This document shows positions 40,835 through 48,587 of a DNA stretch of 64,000 nt, piece after piece. The notes under the pieces are model-generated. The model was given only the letters and a program-made list of their open reading frames with translations, searched no databases and had not been told where the DNA came from. The translations under genes were made by a program, and so were the position numbers. Source of the stretch: CAYQQQ01 sp964420125 (GTDB taxonomy: Bacteria > Actinomycetota > Acidimicrobiia > Acidimicrobiales > Microtrichaceae); NCBI GenBank assembly GCA_964420125.1, contig CAYQQQ010000013.1:1-64000 (forward strand), written 5' to 3'. Numbering within the stretch: the stretch's first letter is position 1; each line of letters starts with the position of its first letter.

Positions 40835-42135
40835 GCGATGGTGCGACCATGGGCCTAGACGCCTCCCCGTTGCCGCTCGGCCTGCTGCCCGCCACCGCCG
40901 CGATCGACGAGGCGGGCCACCTGTGGGTCGGCGGTCTCGACGTGCTGCGTCTCGCAGCCGAGCACGGCACCCCGCTGTTCGTCTACGACGAGCAACACCT
41001 GCGGGACCGGGCCCGAGAGGCGGTGGAGGTGCTGGGGGCCGACGGCGCCATCTACGCCACCAAGGCGTTCCTCTGTCGGGCCATGGCTCGCCTCGTTGCG
41101 GAAGAGGGCATGCGACTCGATGTGGCCACCGGCGGTGAGCTGGCTGTCGTGCTGTCCGCCGGTGTGCCGGCGGAGCGATTGGTGCTGCACGGGAACAACA
41201 AGGCCAACTGGGAGCTGCGTGCTGCCCTCGATGCCGGGGTCGGCCGCATCGTGGTGGACTCCCTCGACGAGCTCGACCGCATCGAGGCGCTGGTGCGCGC
41301 CGGCCTGCCTCGTCCGAAGGTGCTCCTCCGGGTGAACCCGGGCATCGAGGTCCACACCCACGAGCACGTGCGCACGGGCAACCTCGACTCCAAGTTCGGG
41401 TTCCCGCTGCCCACCGGCCAGGCCCACGATGCCCTGCTCCGGGCGTCGGCGTCCGCGGCGATGGAGCTCGTGGGTCTGCACGTGCACATCGGATCACAGG
41501 TGTTCTCCGTGGAGAACTTCCTCGACGGCCTCGAGGCGATCGCTCCGTTCGTGGTGGCAGAGGACCTGCCCGAGCTGATCGTCGGTGGAGGGCTCGGCGT
41601 GGCCTACGTGGCGGGCGAGGAGGCGCCGACGCTCGCCGCCTGGGGCGGCGCGATACGGCGAGCGTGCCGAGTCGCCGGGATCTCGGCGTCAGTGGCTGCG
41701 GAGCCGGGCCGGGCCATCGTCGCCCAGGCTGCAGTCACCCTCTACACCGTCGGCACCATCAAGGAGGTCCCCGGCGTGCGCACCTACGTCTCGGTCGACG
41801 GAGGCATGAGCGACAACCCGCGCCCGGTGCTCTACGGGTCGGGCTACGAGACCTTCCTGCCGCGGGTCGTGGACGCTCCGCGTGGCCTCGGGATCCGGTT
41901 GGTCGGCAAGCACTGCGAGTCCGGCGACCTCCTCGTCCGTGATGGGCGGGTGCCCGTCGACCTTCGCGTGGGCGACCTCATCGCCACCCCGGTCACCGGC
42001 GCCTACGGCCACTCGATGGGCAGCAACTACAACAAGGTGTTCCGGCCGCCGGTGGTGTTCGTGCGTGACGGCGAGGCCCGGCTCGTCGTCCGACGGGAGA
42101 CCATCGCCGACCTGCTGGCCACCGACCTGGGCTGA
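40831..42135 (+). CDS. lysA: Diaminopimelate decarboxylase
   Basis: A 434-residue fold-III PLP decarboxylase, last step of lysine synthesis. The PLP lysine is in GAIYATKAFLCRAMA, substrate and phosphate contacts in LHVHIGSQVFSVENFLDGLEAI and LIVGGGLGVAY, and the partner-subunit cysteine in VGKHCESGDLLVRD. The YGHSMGSNYNKVFRPPVVFVRDG end is typical. GTG 40831 overlaps the argS stop as GTGA; ATG 40849 is the alternative. Confidence 0.95.
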   Translation: MSDGATMGLDASPLPLGLLPATAAIDEAGHLWVGGLDVLRLAAEHGTPLFVYDEQHLRDRAREAVEVLGADGAIYATKAFLCRAMARLVAEEGMRLDVATGGELAVVLSAGVPAERLVLHGNNKANWELRAALDAGVGRIVVDSLDELDRIEALVRAGLPRPKVLLRVNPGIEVHTHEHVRTGNLDSKFGFPLPTGQAHDALLRASASAAMELVGLHVHIGSQVFSVENFLDGLEAIAPFVVAEDLPELIVGGGLGVAYVAGEEAPTLAAWGGAIRRACRVAGISASVAAEPGRAIVAQAAVTLYTVGTIKEVPGVRTYVSVDGGMSDNPRPVLYGSGYETFLPRVVDAPRGLGIRLVGKHCESGDLLVRDGRVPVDLRVGDLIATPVTGAYGHSMGSNYNKVFRPPVVFVRDGEARLVVRRETIADLLATDLG

Positions 42136-42197
42136 CGCCACGCTCGTCGCCATCGACGAGAGCACCCGTCCGGTTGCGGCGCGCGCAGCCACCGGTG

Positions 42198-42273
42198 CGA
42201 CTGCAGAAGGGACTGCAGTCGTCTGCACCCTGAAACACGCGGTCGCTGACTGGAGACCGATCTGCAGTCAGCG
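42198..42273. repeat. CTGCAG-rich cluster with a 9-bp hairpin
   Basis: In the gap between lysA and the AbiEi-like gene, CTGCAG occurs three times within 70 bases, one inside the palindrome GACTGCAGTC (42211-42220). A 9-bp inverted repeat, CGCTGACTG (42244-42252) and CAGTCAGCG (42265-42273), follows. These may form an operator or terminator for lysA. Composition differs from the coding DNA on either side. Confidence 0.4.
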
Positions 42274-42330
42274 GGGAACCGGGTCGCGTGACCCGTTGTC
42301 GGACGCCGTGGCTGTTGTCAGAGTGCAGCG

Positions 42331-43293
42331 ATGCACCCGATCGACGTGCGTGCGGAGGAGTTGGCCTCCACCCAGTACGGCCGCTTCACGCGGGCCCAGC
42401 TCGCGGCGGACGAACCGGGGGCATCCAACCTGATCGCCACCCGACTGCGGTCCGGTCGCTGGCGTCGTGACACCTCGAGGGTGCTCCGGCTGCCCGGAGC
42501 CCGCGCTGACCGCCTCGGACAGCTCTGGACCAGCCACCTGCACGTCGGCCACGACAGCGTGGTGGGTGGGTGCTCGGCTGCGTTCCTGCACGGGCTGGTC
42601 GCGGTGGGGGAGCACGAACCTACGCTGCTCGTCCCCGACGGGAGCCATCGCCGGGCTCAAGGGGTTCGGATCCGTCAGGTGACCGACCTGGCACCCGCCC
42701 AGGTGGTCACCGTGGCGGGGTTGCCGTGCACGACGATCGAGCGGACCTTCGTCGAGTTGTCCTCGGAGATCGGCGCGGCACGGCTGGAACACCTCTTCGA
42801 CGAGGCGACCATGGCGCGCATGCTCGCGCCCCGGGAGGTGGCCGAGCTGGTCGAGACGCTGCGGCGGAGGGGTCGCTCCGGGCTCCAGGCCGTGGCACGA
42901 GCCGTCGGGGAGCGCCTGCCCGGGCCGGGGTTGGAGCAGGGTCGGCTGGAACGGGAGCTCACCCGGGTCGCGTCTCTGGCCGGCATCGGCGGCGGCGTCG
43001 CGCAGCACCCCCATCCAGGCCGCGTGGATTCGCTGGAGCAGGTCGACCGGGCATATCCCGAAGCGATGCTCGTCGTGGAAGCCGACGGGAGGTCCTGGCA
43101 TTCTCGCTACTCGGCGATGAAGGCGGACCGCCGCCGCGATCGCGAGGCGGCCTGCGCCGGCTGGCTGACGCTGCGGTTCACGTGGCAGGACCTGGTCGAC
43201 TCGCCGGAGCACTCGGCAACGGATCTTCGGGAGGTCTACCTGCGACGTCGCGACCTGCTGGCGGGCGGCGGCACGGGCATCGATGCGCCGTGA
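42331..43293 (+). CDS. AbiEi-like antitoxin domain / DUF559 endonuclease-fold protein
   Basis: A 320-residue protein. The N-terminal third (STQYGRFTRAQLAADEPGASNLIATRLRSGRWRRDTSRVLRLPG) resembles the winged-helix AbiEi-type domain. The C-terminal part has the DUF559/Vsr-like PD-(D/E)xK pattern: RVDSLEQVDRAYPEAMLVVEADGRSWHSR, then KADRRRDREAACAGWLTLRFTWQDLV. Many actinobacterial genomes hold several such proteins; their role (defence, repair or domesticated relic) is not known. It interrupts the lysA-hom-thrC order and carries no partner toxin. Base composition is like its neighbours. Confidence 0.75.
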   Translation: MHPIDVRAEELASTQYGRFTRAQLAADEPGASNLIATRLRSGRWRRDTSRVLRLPGARADRLGQLWTSHLHVGHDSVVGGCSAAFLHGLVAVGEHEPTLLVPDGSHRRAQGVRIRQVTDLAPAQVVTVAGLPCTTIERTFVELSSEIGAARLEHLFDEATMARMLAPREVAELVETLRRRGRSGLQAVARAVGERLPGPGLEQGRLERELTRVASLAGIGGGVAQHPHPGRVDSLEQVDRAYPEAMLVVEADGRSWHSRYSAMKADRRRDREAACAGWLTLRFTWQDLVDSPEHSATDLREVYLRRRDLLAGGGTGIDAP

Positions 43294-43448
43294 TCGGGGC
43301 ACGAACCCCAGCCCTGGTCCACCCTCGCCGCTCCACCTCGACGGTCCGATGGAGGGGCTGTCCCCTGCGAGCCTGCGGGTGCGGATCGATCGCGCCGACG
43401 GACAAGCGGGTCGTGGCGGGGAGCCCACGGCCGGTACGGTGGGCAGCC

Positions 43449-44765
43449 GTGGAACGCACGGTGAACATCGGGGTGCTGGGCTGTGGGAACGTCGGCGCCG
43501 CACTGGTCCAGCTCGTGGCCGATCGGGCCGACGACATCGAGGCCCGCACCGGCATCCGCCTCACCGTGGCCAAGGTGGCGGTGCGCTCGCTCAGCAAGGA
43601 GCGCGACGTCGAGCTGCCCGCCAAGGTGTTCACGACCGACGCCACAGAGGTGGTGGGCGACCCGGAGGTCGACCTGGTCGTGGAGGTGATCGGGGGGATC
43701 GAGCCCGCTCGCCAGCTGATCCTCGACGCGCTCACGGCGGGGAAGCCGGTGGTCACCGCCAACAAGGAGCTGCTGGCCAACCACGGCGCCGAGCTGTTCG
43801 CCGCATCGGACGCCGCAGGGGTCGATCTGCTCTTCGAGGCGGCGGTCGCCGGCGGCATCCCGCTCATCCGCCCGCTGAGGGAGTCCCTCGTGGGCGAGGA
43901 CGTGGCCCGGGTGATGGGGATCGTCAACGGCACGACCAACTACATCCTCACCAAGATGAGCGAGGAGGGGTGGAACTACTCCGAGGCGCTGGCCGAGGCC
44001 CAGAGCCTCGGCTACGCCGAGCGTGACCCCACCGCAGACGTCGAGGGCTACGACGCCGGCGCCAAGGCGGCCATCATCGCCACCATCGCCTTCGGCCAGA
44101 AGGTGGTGGCCGGCGACGTGAGCCACGAAGGCATCTCCACCGTCACGGCCACCGACATCGACTTCGCCCGGCGTCTCGGGTTCCAGATCAAGCTGCTGGC
44201 CATCGCCGAGCGCTTCGACGACGGCTCCGTCGCCGTGCGGGTCCACCCGACCATGGTTCCCGACCACCACCCCCTGGCCTCTGTGCGCGACAGCTTCAAC
44301 GCCGTGTTCGTGGAGGGCGATGCCGTGGGAGACCTCATGTTCTACGGTCGGGGCGCCGGTGGGTTCCCCACCGCGTCGGCGGTGCTGGGCGACGTCGTCG
44401 ATGCCGCAGCCAACCTGTCCAAGGCCACCCATGCGTCCCTCGGCACCTTCGCCAAGGCGAAGGTGCGTCCGATCGACGACCTCCACTACCGGTACTACCT
44501 CAACCTGGAGGTGATGGATCGCCCCGGTGTGCTGGCGTCCGTGGCCGGGCTCTTCGGAGCCCACGGTGTGTCCATCCGGTCCATGGAGCAGGAGTCGCTG
44601 AGCGCAGAGGCCCTCTCGTCGACCGTGGTGCAAGGTCAGGCCAGGCTGATCTTCATCACCCACGAAGCCCGCGAGGCCGACGTTCGGGCCACGCTGCACG
44701 AGCTGCGAGACCTCGATGCGGTGACGAGCATCGGCTCGGTGCTGCGCGTCATCGGGGCCTCCTGA
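43449..44765 (+). CDS. hom: Homoserine dehydrogenase
   Basis: A 438-residue enzyme that reduces aspartate semialdehyde to homoserine. The NAD(P) loop is IGVLGCGNVGAALV, followed by the catalytic-domain blocks KPVVTANKELLANHG, EAAVAGGIPLIRPLRESL, VNGTTNYILTKM and DVEGYDAGAKAAIIATIAFG. A C-terminal ACT domain (MDRPGVLASVAGLFGAHGVSIRSMEQE) is expected to give threonine feedback control. GTG 43449 is used because the fold starts immediately. thrC follows after 17 bases. Confidence 0.95.
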   Translation: MERTVNIGVLGCGNVGAALVQLVADRADDIEARTGIRLTVAKVAVRSLSKERDVELPAKVFTTDATEVVGDPEVDLVVEVIGGIEPARQLILDALTAGKPVVTANKELLANHGAELFAASDAAGVDLLFEAAVAGGIPLIRPLRESLVGEDVARVMGIVNGTTNYILTKMSEEGWNYSEALAEAQSLGYAERDPTADVEGYDAGAKAAIIATIAFGQKVVAGDVSHEGISTVTATDIDFARRLGFQIKLLAIAERFDDGSVAVRVHPTMVPDHHPLASVRDSFNAVFVEGDAVGDLMFYGRGAGGFPTASAVLGDVVDAAANLSKATHASLGTFAKAKVRPIDDLHYRYYLNLEVMDRPGVLASVAGLFGAHGVSIRSMEQESLSAEALSSTVVQGQARLIFITHEAREADVRATLHELRDLDAVTSIGSVLRVIGAS

Positions 44766-44782
44766 CCGGGCCGGAGGCGTCG

Positions 44783-46204
44783 ATGCTGGAGTACGAGTCC
44801 ACCCGGGGCGCGGCACCTCACCTGGGGTTCGCGGACGTGCTGCTGGCCGGCCTGGCGACCGACGGCGGGCTCTACGTGCCGACCGAGATCCCCCTCCTCG
44901 GTGACCTCGACAGACTGCGGGGCCTGGACTACGCGGCGCTGGCCTCCGAGGTGATGTGGCCCTTCATCGGCGCTGGTGGGGGAGGGGAGATCGCCCGGGC
45001 CGACCTCGGCCGGCTCGCAGCAGAGGCCTACGCCACCTTCGACGTCCCCGAGGTGTGCCCGGTGCGCAGCTCCGGCCCCGGCTACCTGTTGGAGCTCTTC
45101 CACGGTCCGACGCTGGCCTTCAAGGACCTGGCGCTCCAGCTCGTGGGGCGGCTGTTCGACCACGTCCTGGAGGCTCGTGACGCAACGGTCACCATCCTCG
45201 GCGCCACCTCGGGTGACACCGGATCTGCGGCCATGGAGGCCTTCGCCGCCCGACGGCGCAGCCGCTGCGTGATCCTGTACCCCGAAGGGCGCGTCAGCGA
45301 GGTCCAGCGGCGCCAGATGACCACCATCGAGGCCTCGAACTGCCATGCTGTCGCCGTCGCCGGCACCTTCGACGACTGCCAGGACCTGGTCAAGGCGGCG
45401 TTCGCGGACGCGAGCTTCCGAGCGGAGGTGGGACTGAGCGCCGTGAACTCCATCAACTGGGCCAGGGTGCTGGCCCAGATCGTGTACTACGTGTGGGCCC
45501 ACCTCCGAGTGTCGCCCGACGGGGCGCCGGTGAGCTTCTCTGTGCCCACCGGCAACTTCGGCAACATCCTGGCCGGCTGGTACGCCAAGCAGATGGGGCT
45601 CCCCGTCGACCGTCTGATCGTGGCCTCGAACCGCAACGACATCCTCACGCGGTTCTTCGCCAGCGGCCGCATGGAGGTCCGAGAGGTGGTGCCGACCACG
45701 AGCCCGTCGATGGACATCCAGGTGAGCTCGAACCTCGAGCGGCTGCTGTTCGAGGTGCTGGGGCGCGATGGTGCACGGATCGCCGAGCTGATGGGTCGGT
45801 TCCGGGCCGACGGACGCGTCGGGGTGCCCACCGAGGTGATCGAGCGCCTGGGCGAGGAGTTCGACGCAGGCCGTCTCGACGACCACGGTGCGGCGGAGGT
45901 GATGGAGCGCCTGTCCGACGCCGAGGACCTGCTGGTCGACCCCCACACGGCGGTGGGCATCGGTGTCGCGGAGGAGTTCGTCGAGCGGATCGACAGCCCT
46001 GTGGTGTGCCTGGCCACCGCCGATCCGGCGAAGTTCCCAGATGCGGTGCGAGACGCGACCGGGGTGACGCCCGAACTGCCTCCGAGGCTCTCGGGACTGC
46101 TGGCCCGCACAGAGCGGATCACCCAAGCTGCCGCCGAGCTGGCGGAGATCAAAGCGATCGTGAGGTCCTTCTCCGAACTCTCCGGAACGGAGTCGGGTTC
46201 CTGA
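44783..46204 (+). CDS. thrC: Threonine synthase
   Basis: A 473-residue PLP enzyme converting phosphohomoserine to threonine. It is the long (class with N-terminal cap) type: LEYESTRGAAPHLGFADVLLAGLATDGGLYVP at the start, PLP lysine in FHGPTLAFKDLALQLVGRLF, phosphate-binding GATSGDTGSAAMEAFA and the SVPTGNFGNILAGWYAKQMG loop. It forms an operon with hom. The phosphorylating partner, homoserine kinase, is not in the window. Confidence 0.95.
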   Translation: MLEYESTRGAAPHLGFADVLLAGLATDGGLYVPTEIPLLGDLDRLRGLDYAALASEVMWPFIGAGGGGEIARADLGRLAAEAYATFDVPEVCPVRSSGPGYLLELFHGPTLAFKDLALQLVGRLFDHVLEARDATVTILGATSGDTGSAAMEAFAARRRSRCVILYPEGRVSEVQRRQMTTIEASNCHAVAVAGTFDDCQDLVKAAFADASFRAEVGLSAVNSINWARVLAQIVYYVWAHLRVSPDGAPVSFSVPTGNFGNILAGWYAKQMGLPVDRLIVASNRNDILTRFFASGRMEVREVVPTTSPSMDIQVSSNLERLLFEVLGRDGARIAELMGRFRADGRVGVPTEVIERLGEEFDAGRLDDHGAAEVMERLSDAEDLLVDPHTAVGIGVAEEFVERIDSPVVCLATADPAKFPDAVRDATGVTPELPPRLSGLLARTERITQAAAELAEIKAIVRSFSELSGTESGS

Positions 46205-46283
46205 GCGCAGGGATCCAACGCTGCGTGCCCTTACGATGACACTTCGCGGTCGAGTCGCCCTAAGGTCCCCAGGCCGGGCTCCG

Positions 46284-46335
46284 CTCGAGCGAGGAAATTC
46301 TACGCTCGAGTGGCCCGGCGACCGATCCCTACGAT
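46284..46335 (+). promoter_or_regulatory. Inverted repeat and -10 element before ugd
   Basis: CTCGAGCG (46284-46291) and CGCTCGAG (46303-46310) are perfect 8-bp arms around an AT-rich 11-base centre. TACGAT at 46330-46335 fits a -10 element, so the right arm would cover the -35 region. A ribosome site GAGAAAG lies 8 bases before the ugd ATG. Together this looks like a regulated promoter. Confidence 0.45.
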
Positions 46336-46365
46336 GAACCAGACCGTGTAGAGAAAGCGTCGTCG

Positions 46366-47655
46366 ATGAGCAGGATCGCAGTAGTTGGAGCCGGATACGT
46401 CGGCCTCACCACTGGGGTCTGCTTCGCGTCGCTCGGCCATGACGTCGTCATCGCCGACATCAGCCAGGACCGCATCGACCGCCTGAACGCCGGTGAGTGT
46501 CCGATCCTCGAGGCCGATCTGGAGAGACTGATGGGGGAGGCGGTGGACGACGGCCACCTCCGGTTCGTGCTCGGCGCGGCCGTCGCTGCGGCCGACGCGG
46601 AGTTCGTCTACCTGTGCGTTCCCACTCCCCAGGGCGACGACGGTTCCGCCGACCTGTCGTTCGTGACCTCCGCCGCCGCCGAGGTCGGCCCTGTGCTGAG
46701 CCCCGGTTGCGTGGTGGTCAACAAGTCCACCGTCCCGGTCGGCTCGGCGGACCTGGTCAGCGTCGTGATCGATCGCGACGATGTCGCCGTCGTGTCGAAC
46801 CCGGAGTTCCTCCGCGAAGGTACTGCGGTGCACGATTTCATGAACCCTGACCGCATCGTGATCGGCTGCGCCTCCCAGGACGATGCGCTGCGGGTGTCCG
46901 GGCTCTACCTGGGGGTGACGGCCCCGGTGATCGTCACCGATCCGGCGTCGGCGGAGTTGATCAAGTACGCCTCGAACGGGTTCCTCGCCACCAAGCTCAG
47001 CTTCGTCAACGCCATCGCGACCCTGTGCGAGGAGCTCGGGGCCGATTCCAAGGATGTGCTGCTGGGCATGGGGTACGACCGTCGGATCGGTCACCAGTTC
47101 CTCTCGGCCGGACCGGGATGGGGAGGGTCGTGCTTCCCGAAGGACTCGCAGGCCCTGGTGAAGATCGCCTCGGAGGCCGGCTGCGACTTCGCGCTCCTGC
47201 AAGAGGCCATCCAGGCCAACGAGCAGCAGCTCGAGCGGGTCGCCGTCAAAGCCAGGCGTCTGTGCGGCGGTTCACTCGTCGGCAAGCGGGTCGCTGCGCT
47301 CGGTCTCACCTTCAAGGCAGGGACCGACGACCTGCGCGAATCCCCGGCAGTCCGTGTGGTGAAGGATCTGATGTCTGCGGGCGCTGTCGTTGCCGTGTAC
47401 GACCCTGCGTATGCGAGACCGGATCGGCGCCTGCCGGACGCGCTCGATGGGGTGGTCCAGTGTGCCACCGCCTACGACGCCGCGGACCAATCCGACCTCG
47501 TCGTGGTGCTGACCGAGTGGCCGGAGTTCGCCGAGCTCGATCTCGACAAGTTGGCGGACCGGGTGCGCAACCGACTGATGCTCGACTCGCGCAACGTCTT
47601 AGACCGCTCGGCGGTCCTTCGACGTGGGTTCCAATATCTGGGCACGGGCCGCTGA
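46366..47655 (+). CDS. ugd: UDP-glucose 6-dehydrogenase
   Basis: A 429-residue enzyme oxidising UDP-glucose to UDP-glucuronate. The NAD loop is IAVVGAGYVGLTTGVCFASLGH; VPTPQGDDGSADLSFV and NPEFLREGTAVHDFMNPDRIVIG are substrate/cofactor segments; the catalytic cysteine is in GPGWGGSCFPKDSQALV; LGLTFKAGTDDLRESPAV is the C-terminal binding block. The product feeds acidic envelope polysaccharides, consistent with the glycosyltransferase and LCP genes elsewhere in the window. Confidence 0.94.
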   Translation: MSRIAVVGAGYVGLTTGVCFASLGHDVVIADISQDRIDRLNAGECPILEADLERLMGEAVDDGHLRFVLGAAVAAADAEFVYLCVPTPQGDDGSADLSFVTSAAAEVGPVLSPGCVVVNKSTVPVGSADLVSVVIDRDDVAVVSNPEFLREGTAVHDFMNPDRIVIGCASQDDALRVSGLYLGVTAPVIVTDPASAELIKYASNGFLATKLSFVNAIATLCEELGADSKDVLLGMGYDRRIGHQFLSAGPGWGGSCFPKDSQALVKIASEAGCDFALLQEAIQANEQQLERVAVKARRLCGGSLVGKRVAALGLTFKAGTDDLRESPAVRVVKDLMSAGAVVAVYDPAYARPDRRLPDALDGVVQCATAYDAADQSDLVVVLTEWPEFAELDLDKLADRVRNRLMLDSRNVLDRSAVLRRGFQYLGTGR

Positions 47656-47686
47656 CGAGGCGGGCCGAACCGATGCGGCCGCGTGA

Positions 47687-47743
47687 GGTGAGCTTCACCG
47701 GATCGAGCGGCCGGCTGAGAGCGCTGTGGGTGGGAAGCTCACC
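47687..47743 (+). terminator. Possible terminator after ugd
   Basis: GGTGAGCTTC (47687-47696) pairs perfectly with GAAGCTCACC (47734-47743), enclosing 37 GC-rich bases, and is followed by GTTTTCG. The T4 run after a 10-bp stem fits a terminator, though the enclosed loop is long and may fold on its own. Confidence 0.4.
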
Positions 47744-47822
47744 GTTTTCGTGCCGAACCTGAGAAGCTGGAGGGGTGACCAGCCGCCCGCTGCCCGGCGG
47801 CGGCATCTCGGGAGGAGCACCG

Positions 47823-48587
47823 GTGCCCAAGAACCCGTCATCGCAGGACCAGGACGACGTGAAGGACCCCGAAAGGGACTCCACCGATGCCGCAGAAGGC
47901 CATGACGGGCTGATCCTCGTCGTCGAGGACGAGGTTGCGCTGGCCGACGGCGTGGCCAGGGGGTTGCGCAGCGAGGGCTTCGCCGTCGAGGTGGTCCACG
48001 ACGGTCTCGCGGGGCTGGAGCGGGCCCGCAGCGAGGATGTGGATGCCGTCGTGCTCGACATCATGCTGCCGGGGATGAACGGCTACAAGGTGTGCCGGAA
48101 CCTCCGTGAGGAGGGTGTGACCACACCGATCCTGATGCTCACCGCGAAGTCCGGCGAGTACGACGAAGCCGAGGCCCTCGACACCGGGGCGGACGACTTC
48201 CTCTCCAAGCCGTTCTCGTTCGTCGTGCTGGTGGCCCGGATCCGGGCCCTGCTGCGGCGGTCAGCGGACGGCCGGGCCCAGCCGATCGTGATCGGCGACC
48301 TCCTGCTCGACCCGTTGCCCCGCACCTGCCGGCGCGGCGACACCGACATCCCCCTCACCACCCGCGAGTACGAGCTGCTGGAGGCGCTGATGCGCAAGCC
48401 GGGCCAGGTGGTGCCCAAGCAGGACCTGTTGGAGCGGGTGTGGGGAGAGGACTTCGACGGCGATCCCAACGTGGTCGAGGTGTACGTGGGCTACCTCCGT
48501 CGCAAGATCGACAGGCCGTTCGACCGCCACGACCTCGAGACCGTGCGCGGGGTGGGCTATCGGATCGGTGAGGCACCGGGTGGCTGA
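47823..48587 (+). CDS. OmpR-family response regulator
   Basis: A 254-residue response regulator. The receiver begins at about residue 30 (LILVVEDEVALADG) with phospho-acceptor D79 (DAVVLDIMLPGMNGY), followed by LMLTAKSG and LSKPFSF. The C-terminal winged helix ends YVGYLRRKIDRPFDRHDLETVRGVGYRIG, as in OmpR/PhoB regulators. GTG 47823 is preferred because GGAGGAG lies 5 bases before it; GTG 47775 would add 16 residues. About 25 acidic, disordered residues precede the receiver. It overlaps the kinase gene by 20 bases. Confidence 0.92.
   Translation: MPKNPSSQDQDDVKDPERDSTDAAEGHDGLILVVEDEVALADGVARGLRSEGFAVEVVHDGLAGLERARSEDVDAVVLDIMLPGMNGYKVCRNLREEGVTTPILMLTAKSGEYDEAEALDTGADDFLSKPFSFVVLVARIRALLRRSADGRAQPIVIGDLLLDPLPRTCRRGDTDIPLTTREYELLEALMRKPGQVVPKQDLLERVWGEDFDGDPNVVEVYVGYLRRKIDRPFDRHDLETVRGVGYRIGEAPGG

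Noticed and set aside
42331..43293. Complete type IV toxin-antitoxin system
   Set aside because: Only an AbiEi-like domain is present; the flanking genes are lysA and hom and no nucleotidyltransferase toxin is encoded.
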